Assembly: GCA_937895955.1 (NCBI GenBank)
Contig: CALAZI010000193.1
Coordinates: 1-36,759 of the forward strand
Source of the DNA: an uncultured Alphaproteobacteria bacterium
Lineage (GTDB): Bacteria > Pseudomonadota > Alphaproteobacteria > Caulobacterales > Parvularculaceae
Direction of reading: 5' to 3'
Length of the DNA stretch: 36,759 nucleotides
This document shows, in pieces, positions 33,090 through 36,759 of the stretch. The notes beneath the pieces are model-generated. The model made no database searches. It was not told the DNA's origin and worked only from the letters and a program-made list of their open reading frames with translations. The translations under genes and the position numbers were made by a program. How positions within the stretch are numbered: the first letter of the stretch is position 1; every line of letters starts with the position of its first letter.

Positions 33090-33821
33090 ATGAACGATCT
33101 TCGCAGGAATTACGGCGCAACGACCGCCCGCGCCGATGGGCGCGTCATTGACGAGGGCCTGCGCCAGTACATGCTCGGCGTCTACAATTACATGGCGATG
33201 GCGGTCGCCGGCACGGGACTCGTTTCTCTCGCCGTCGCGTCGAACCCTTCGCTGGTGACGGCGATCGCCGGCACCCCCCTGAAATGGGTGATGTTCGCCG
33301 CCATTCTCGGCATCGGCTGGTTCGCGCCGCGCGTCATTTTTTCCGGCTCGAAAGCCGCAGCGCACGGCCTCTTTTGGGTTTACGCGCTCGCCTGGGGCGC
33401 CTTGATCGCGCCGATGCTCTTCGCGTTCAACGCGGCCGGCGCCGCGCAGGAAATCTACAAGGCGTTTTTCATCACGGCCTCGGTCTTCGGCGCGACAAGC
33501 CTTTACGGCTATACGACCAAGAAAGACCTGTCGGGCATGGCGACGTTCCTGTTCATGGCGTCGATCGGCCTTCTGATCGCGATCGTTCTCAACGTCCTGA
33601 TCTTCCAGTCGACGATCATGAGCCTCGTCACGTCGGGCGCGGTCGTCCTCGTCTTCTCGGCTGTCACCGCCTATGAGACGCAAATGATCAAGGAAATGTA
33701 CCGCGAAGGCGGCGCGGCGAACGACCGCGCTTCGATCTTCGGCGCTTTCGCGCTTTACGGCTCCTTCGTGACGCTGTTCGTGCATATCCTGAACATTCTC
33801 GGGATCATGCGCAGCGATTAA
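33090..33821 (+). CDS. Bax inhibitor-1 / YccA family membrane protein
   Basis: A 243-residue integral membrane protein with about seven hydrophobic segments and the conserved C-terminal FALYGSFVTLFVHILNILG of the BI-1/TMBIM family, typical of bacterial YccA/YbhL/BsYetJ members. BsYetJ is a pH-sensitive calcium leak channel, and E. coli YccA modulates FtsH; which role applies here is unknown. Charged residues in the last helices (AYETQMIKEMYREGGAANDRASIFGA) include the acidic positions proposed for calcium gating. It stands alone between rsmB and the TPR gene and ends in its own terminator. Confidence 0.92.
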   Translation: MNDLRRNYGATTARADGRVIDEGLRQYMLGVYNYMAMAVAGTGLVSLAVASNPSLVTAIAGTPLKWVMFAAILGIGWFAPRVIFSGSKAAAHGLFWVYALAWGALIAPMLFAFNAAGAAQEIYKAFFITASVFGATSLYGYTTKKDLSGMATFLFMASIGLLIAIVLNVLIFQSTIMSLVTSGAVVLVFSAVTAYETQMIKEMYREGGAANDRASIFGAFALYGSFVTLFVHILNILGIMRSD

Positions 33822-33847
33822 GCTGACGCGGTTCTGTCTAATGAACG

Positions 33848-33873
33848 ACCCCCGCCCTTGGGCGGGGGTTTTT
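33848..33873 (+). terminator. Rho-independent terminator of the BI-1 family gene
   Basis: A 9-bp GC stem (33848-33856 with 33861-33869) around CTTG is followed by five T residues (33869-33873). It lies 27 bases after the stop codon. Confidence 0.93.
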
Positions 33874-33947
33874 CTTTGCCGTATTGTGACCGGCTGTGAC
33901 GTTGACGCCGCTGGCGCGCAGCCGAATATCATGCTCAATGGCGCCTC

Positions 33948-35204
33948 ATGCACGCAACTGACCAGACCGGCCTGCCGATATCGAACGCCTGCGCGAAGGC
34001 GGCGGCCGGCTATGACGCCTATCTTCATGAATTCCTTTCCTACGGCGCGGGACTGCGCGATCTTTTCACGATCGCCGACGCGACGCCGGATGCCGCCTTG
34101 CTGAACGCGCACGCCGCCGCGCTGCATCTCGCCTTCGAAGGGGCGGAAGGCTGGGAGAACGCCGCCCCCTATCTCGCCAGAATGCGGCGCGCCGAGGCGA
34201 CGGCGACGGATCGCGAAAGGCTGTTCGCCGCAGCGGTTGAGAGCTGGGCCGCGCGCGATTACGCGCGCGCGCTCGCCGCGCTTGACGAATTGACGCTGCG
34301 CTGGCCCGCCGATCTTTGCGCCGTCAAATGGGGACAATATCACGCCTTCAATCTCGGCGATCAGCCGGCGATGCTGCGCTTCGCCGAACGCGCGCGGATC
34401 GTCTTTGAAGATCGCCCCTATGCGCATGGCATGATCGCCTTCGCCCTTGAGCAAAATCATCGCCTTGAGGAAGCGGAAGAAGAAGGCATTCGGGCGACTG
34501 AGATCGCGCTTGACGACGCCTGGGCGCACCACGCCGTCGCGCATGTGATGGAAACGCAAGGCCGGGCGAAAGACGGCGCGCGCTGGCTCGATCATTGCGC
34601 GCACACCTGGGAGAAAAAAGGCGTCTTCATTCGCGACCATAATTGGTGGCATGCGGCGCTCTTTCGCCTGGCGCTCGGCCGTTATGAGGAAGCGCTGGCG
34701 ATTTACGACAAGAGATTGTGGGGAGCGTGGCCTGAGTTCCCGCAAGAGCAGATCGGCGCCGTTTCAATGCTGTGGCGCTTTGAAATGCGCGGCATCGATG
34801 TCGGCGACCGCTGGGCGCCGGTCGTCGACCAGGTGCGCCGCCGCGCCGGCGAGCACATCCTGGCCTTTCACGATCTGCATTACCTCTACGCGCTTGCGCG
34901 GGCCGGCGCGCCGGGCGAGGCGGACGCCTTCTTCGCATCGCTGACGCGATGCGCGGAAAGCGCGGCCGAACCCAGCAAGGCGTTCTGGCGCGAGACCGGC
35001 CTGCCGGCCGCCGAGGCGGTGCGCAGTTTCGCGGCAGGGGATTACGCCTGCGCCGCCGAGCGTTTCGCCGCCGCATTGCCGCATCTTGAGCGCGTCGGCG
35101 GAAGCCACGCGCAACGCCATCTCTTCATCGAGGCCTATGAACGCGCCGCCGCTTCGGCGCGCGGCAAGAGCGAGCCGATCAGCGGTCCCGCCAGCCGTTC
35201 GTGA
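33948..35204 (+). CDS. TTC38-like tetratricopeptide repeat protein
   Basis: A 418-residue cytoplasmic protein made of degenerate TPR helices, matching the TTC38/StaR-like group shared by bacteria and animals. Recognisable are the N-terminal CAKAAAGYDAYLHEFLSYG, the central repeat units (DRPYAHGMIAFALEQNHRLEEAEEEGIRATEIALDDAWAHHAVAHVMETQGR) and the aromatic, histidine-rich DHNWWHAALFRLALGRYEEALAIYDKRLW. HHAVAHVME and HNWWH are strongly conserved in this family. The role is unknown; TPR domains usually mediate protein contacts. No clear Shine-Dalgarno precedes the ATG. The 3' end overlaps that of nadE by 26 bases on the opposite strand. Confidence 0.85.
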   Translation: MHATDQTGLPISNACAKAAAGYDAYLHEFLSYGAGLRDLFTIADATPDAALLNAHAAALHLAFEGAEGWENAAPYLARMRRAEATATDRERLFAAAVESWAARDYARALAALDELTLRWPADLCAVKWGQYHAFNLGDQPAMLRFAERARIVFEDRPYAHGMIAFALEQNHRLEEAEEEGIRATEIALDDAWAHHAVAHVMETQGRAKDGARWLDHCAHTWEKKGVFIRDHNWWHAALFRLALGRYEEALAIYDKRLWGAWPEFPQEQIGAVSMLWRFEMRGIDVGDRWAPVVDQVRRRAGEHILAFHDLHYLYALARAGAPGEADAFFASLTRCAESAAEPSKAFWRETGLPAAEAVRSFAAGDYACAAERFAAALPHLERVGGSHAQRHLFIEAYERAAASARGKSEPISGPASRS

Positions 35205-36759
35205 TCGGATAGCGCCGGTCCCTGCCGAAATTCACTTTCGTGACTTTAGGGCCCGGCGGCGCCTGTCGACGCTTATATTCGGCGACATAAAGAAGATGTT
35301 CGACGCGCTTCACGGTCGCCTCGTCATAACCGTCGGCGACGATCTCACGAACGGACATTTCACGCTCAACGAGGCGCACGAGAATCCCGTCGAGAATGTC
35401 ATAAGATGGAAGCGAATCCTGATCGGTCTGGTCGGCGCGCAATTCCGCCGACGGCGCTTTTAAAATGATCCGTTCCGGGATCAACGCCGCTTTCGGCGCC
35501 TTAAGGTCATGCGCATGGTTCTCATTGCGCCAGCGGCAAAGGCGATAGACGTCGGTCTTGTAGAGATCCTTCAGCGGATTGTAGCCGCCGTTCATGTCGC
35601 CGTAGAGCGTGGCGTAGCCGACCGACATTTCCGACTTGTTGCCGGTCGTCAGCACCATGGCGCCGAACTTGTTCGACAACGCCATCAGGATGACGCCGCG
35701 AATGCGCGACTGGATGTTCTCCTCCGTCACATCCGCCTTGCGGCCGGCGAAGGCGGGCGCGAGCATTTCGCCGAACGCCTTGACCGCCGGCTCTATCGGG
35801 ATGCTCTCATAGGAAACGCCGAGCCGCCTGGCGCAGTCTTCCGCGTCCTCAAGGGAATGCGCCGCCGTATAGCGCGACGGCATCATCACGCAGCGAACGC
35901 GATCGGCGCCGAGGGCGTCGACGGCGATCGCCGCCGTCAGCGCCGAATCAACGCCGCCGGAAAGGCCGATGACGACGCCCGGAAAGCGGTTCTTTTCAAT
36001 ATAATCGCGCACGCCGAGAACGACGGCGCGATAGATCATTTCATCGCCGGCAACCCACGCCGCGTCAGGTCCGGCGACGCATTCCCAACCGTTGCCGCGT
36101 TCTTCCCATTCGGAAAGAAAAACGCCCGGTTCAAACTGCGGCGCGCGGTGAACGATCTCGCCGGCGCGATCCATGATGAACGCGGCGCCTTCGAAAACGA
36201 CTTCATCCTGTCCGGCGAGCTGGTTGACGAACATCAACGGCTTGCCGGTCGATTTGACACGCTCGCGCGCGGCGCTCTCCCTCTCTTCAAGCGAAGTGAC
36301 GCGAAAAGGCGAGCCGTGCGGCACGATGAAGAAATCGGCGCCCGCTTCAGCGAGCGCCTCGCCGGCGCCCGGCAACCACATGTCTTCGCAGACCATGAGG
36401 CCGAGCTTTGCCCCCTTGAAGTCTGTCGGCTGCGGAAATTCCGGCCCCGGCGCGAAACGACGCGGCTCATCGAAAACGCCGTAATTCGGCAACCGCACTT
36501 TGTAGCGGGTCGCCTTGATCTCGCCCCTGTCGAGAAGAAACGCAGCGTTATAGAGCGCCGCGCCCTCGCGCCAGGGCGAGCCGATGATCATCGCCGGACC
36601 TTGATCCGCGGTCACCGCCGCAAGCTCCTCGACAGCGGCGCGGCAGGCGCGCTGGAAGGCGGGCTTTTGAACAAGATCTTCGGGCGGATAGCCGCAAACG
36701 ACAAGCTCGCAAAAAACGGCGAGATCGGCGCCGACTTTAGCCGCTTCAGCGCGCGCCGC
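35179..36759 (-). CDS. nadE: Glutamine-dependent NAD+ synthetase, N-terminus outside the window
   Basis: The minus-strand frame is open from the TGA at 35179-35181 to the end of the window: 526 residues, lacking perhaps 30 at the N-terminus. The N-terminal nitrilase-like glutaminase domain shows the catalytic glutamate in CELVVCGYPPEDLV, the lysine in RYKVRLPNYGVFDE and the nucleophile cysteine in GLMVCEDMWLP. The C-terminal synthetase domain has the pyrophosphate loop GLSGGVDSALTAAIA and the TGNKSEMSVGYATLYGDMNGGYNPLKDLYKT segment. The enzyme amidates deamido-NAD using glutamine-derived ammonia and ATP. The frame continues upstream of the GTG at 36615, so that codon is internal. Confidence 0.96.
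   Translation of the reverse strand, partial: AARAEAAKVGADLAVFCELVVCGYPPEDLVQKPAFQRACRAAVEELAAVTADQGPAMIIGSPWREGAALYNAAFLLDRGEIKATRYKVRLPNYGVFDEPRRFAPGPEFPQPTDFKGAKLGLMVCEDMWLPGAGEALAEAGADFFIVPHGSPFRVTSLEERESAARERVKSTGKPLMFVNQLAGQDEVVFEGAAFIMDRAGEIVHRAPQFEPGVFLSEWEERGNGWECVAGPDAAWVAGDEMIYRAVVLGVRDYIEKNRFPGVVIGLSGGVDSALTAAIAVDALGADRVRCVMMPSRYTAAHSLEDAEDCARRLGVSYESIPIEPAVKAFGEMLAPAFAGRKADVTEENIQSRIRGVILMALSNKFGAMVLTTGNKSEMSVGYATLYGDMNGGYNPLKDLYKTDVYRLCRWRNENHAHDLKAPKAALIPERIILKAPSAELRADQTDQDSLPSYDILDGILVRLVEREMSVREIVADGYDEATVKRVEHLLYVAEYKRRQAPPGPKVTKVNFGRDRRYPITNGWRDR

Noticed and set aside
32991..34745. Minus-strand open frame of 584 codons opposite the BI-1 and TPR genes
   Set aside because: It runs through two confidently identified genes and the terminator between them, and its Arg/Glu-rich translation has no recognisable fold. 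Its length is a by-product of GC-rich codon use.

Overview
The window is GC-rich, densely packed chromosomal DNA that looks like an alphaproteobacterium of the Hyphomonadaceae/Caulobacterales/Parvularculales type. This is inferred from the genes present: an F1-only ATP synthase cluster in the order atpHAGDC, a DUF1036 protein, glutathione reductase, a succinylase-type DapD, TadE-like pilus proteins, a long TonB-dependent receptor and a TTC38-like TPR protein. No lineage marker such as rRNA is present. There is no transposase, integrase, phage gene or CRISPR array; this is mostly core genome with a few accessory surface and signalling genes.

Layout. 1-288 is the end of an RluA-family pseudouridine synthase (+). 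277-5797 (-) is the F1 ATP synthase operon, followed by a conserved-looking single-pass membrane protein. 6045-10941 (+) holds two exported proteins: an S9 prolyl-oligopeptidase-like peptidase and a large G8-domain protein related to animal CEMIP/TMEM2, ending in a bidirectional terminator shared with priA (-). 13275-15869 (+) carries a DUF1036/peptidoglycan-binding-like/DUF1036 exported protein, a pyrimidine 5'-nucleotidase and dapD. 15878-19916 (-) is glmU-rpiA-unknown-gor, with coupled start/stop codons for the first three. gph (+) diverges from glmU. 20727-21799 is a divergent pair: a 65-aa conserved-looking small protein and an XRE regulator with a non-catalytic S24-like domain.

21805-25875 holds two divergent multidomain histidine kinases, one BarA-like (HK-degenerate REC-REC-Hpt) and one REC-HisKA-HATPase. 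A tRNA-Val(CAC) follows. Then comes a TonB-dependent receptor with a structured leader in which the ribosome-binding site sits inside one of two competing hairpins. 29530-30712 are two TadE/TadG-like pseudopilin genes. They converge, across a bidirectional terminator, on an exported YbjN-domain protein (-). The right end holds rsmB, a Bax-inhibitor-1 family protein, a TTC38-like TPR protein (all +) and the 3' part of glutamine-dependent NAD synthetase (-), which runs off the window.

How the genes fit together: the housekeeping set covers ATP synthesis, replication restart, lysine/peptidoglycan precursors (dapD, glmU), the pentose-phosphate path and glutathione redox, NAD synthesis and rRNA modification. 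The accessory set (G8 protein, S9 peptidase, TonB receptor, TadE pair, DUF1036 and YbjN proteins) is envelope- or surface-directed. I do not see a clear-cut new multigene defence or mobile system. The most promising novelties are the TonB-receptor leader, the bacterial CEMIP/TMEM2-like protein with its palindromic upstream region, and several unassigned proteins tied to well-known operons.
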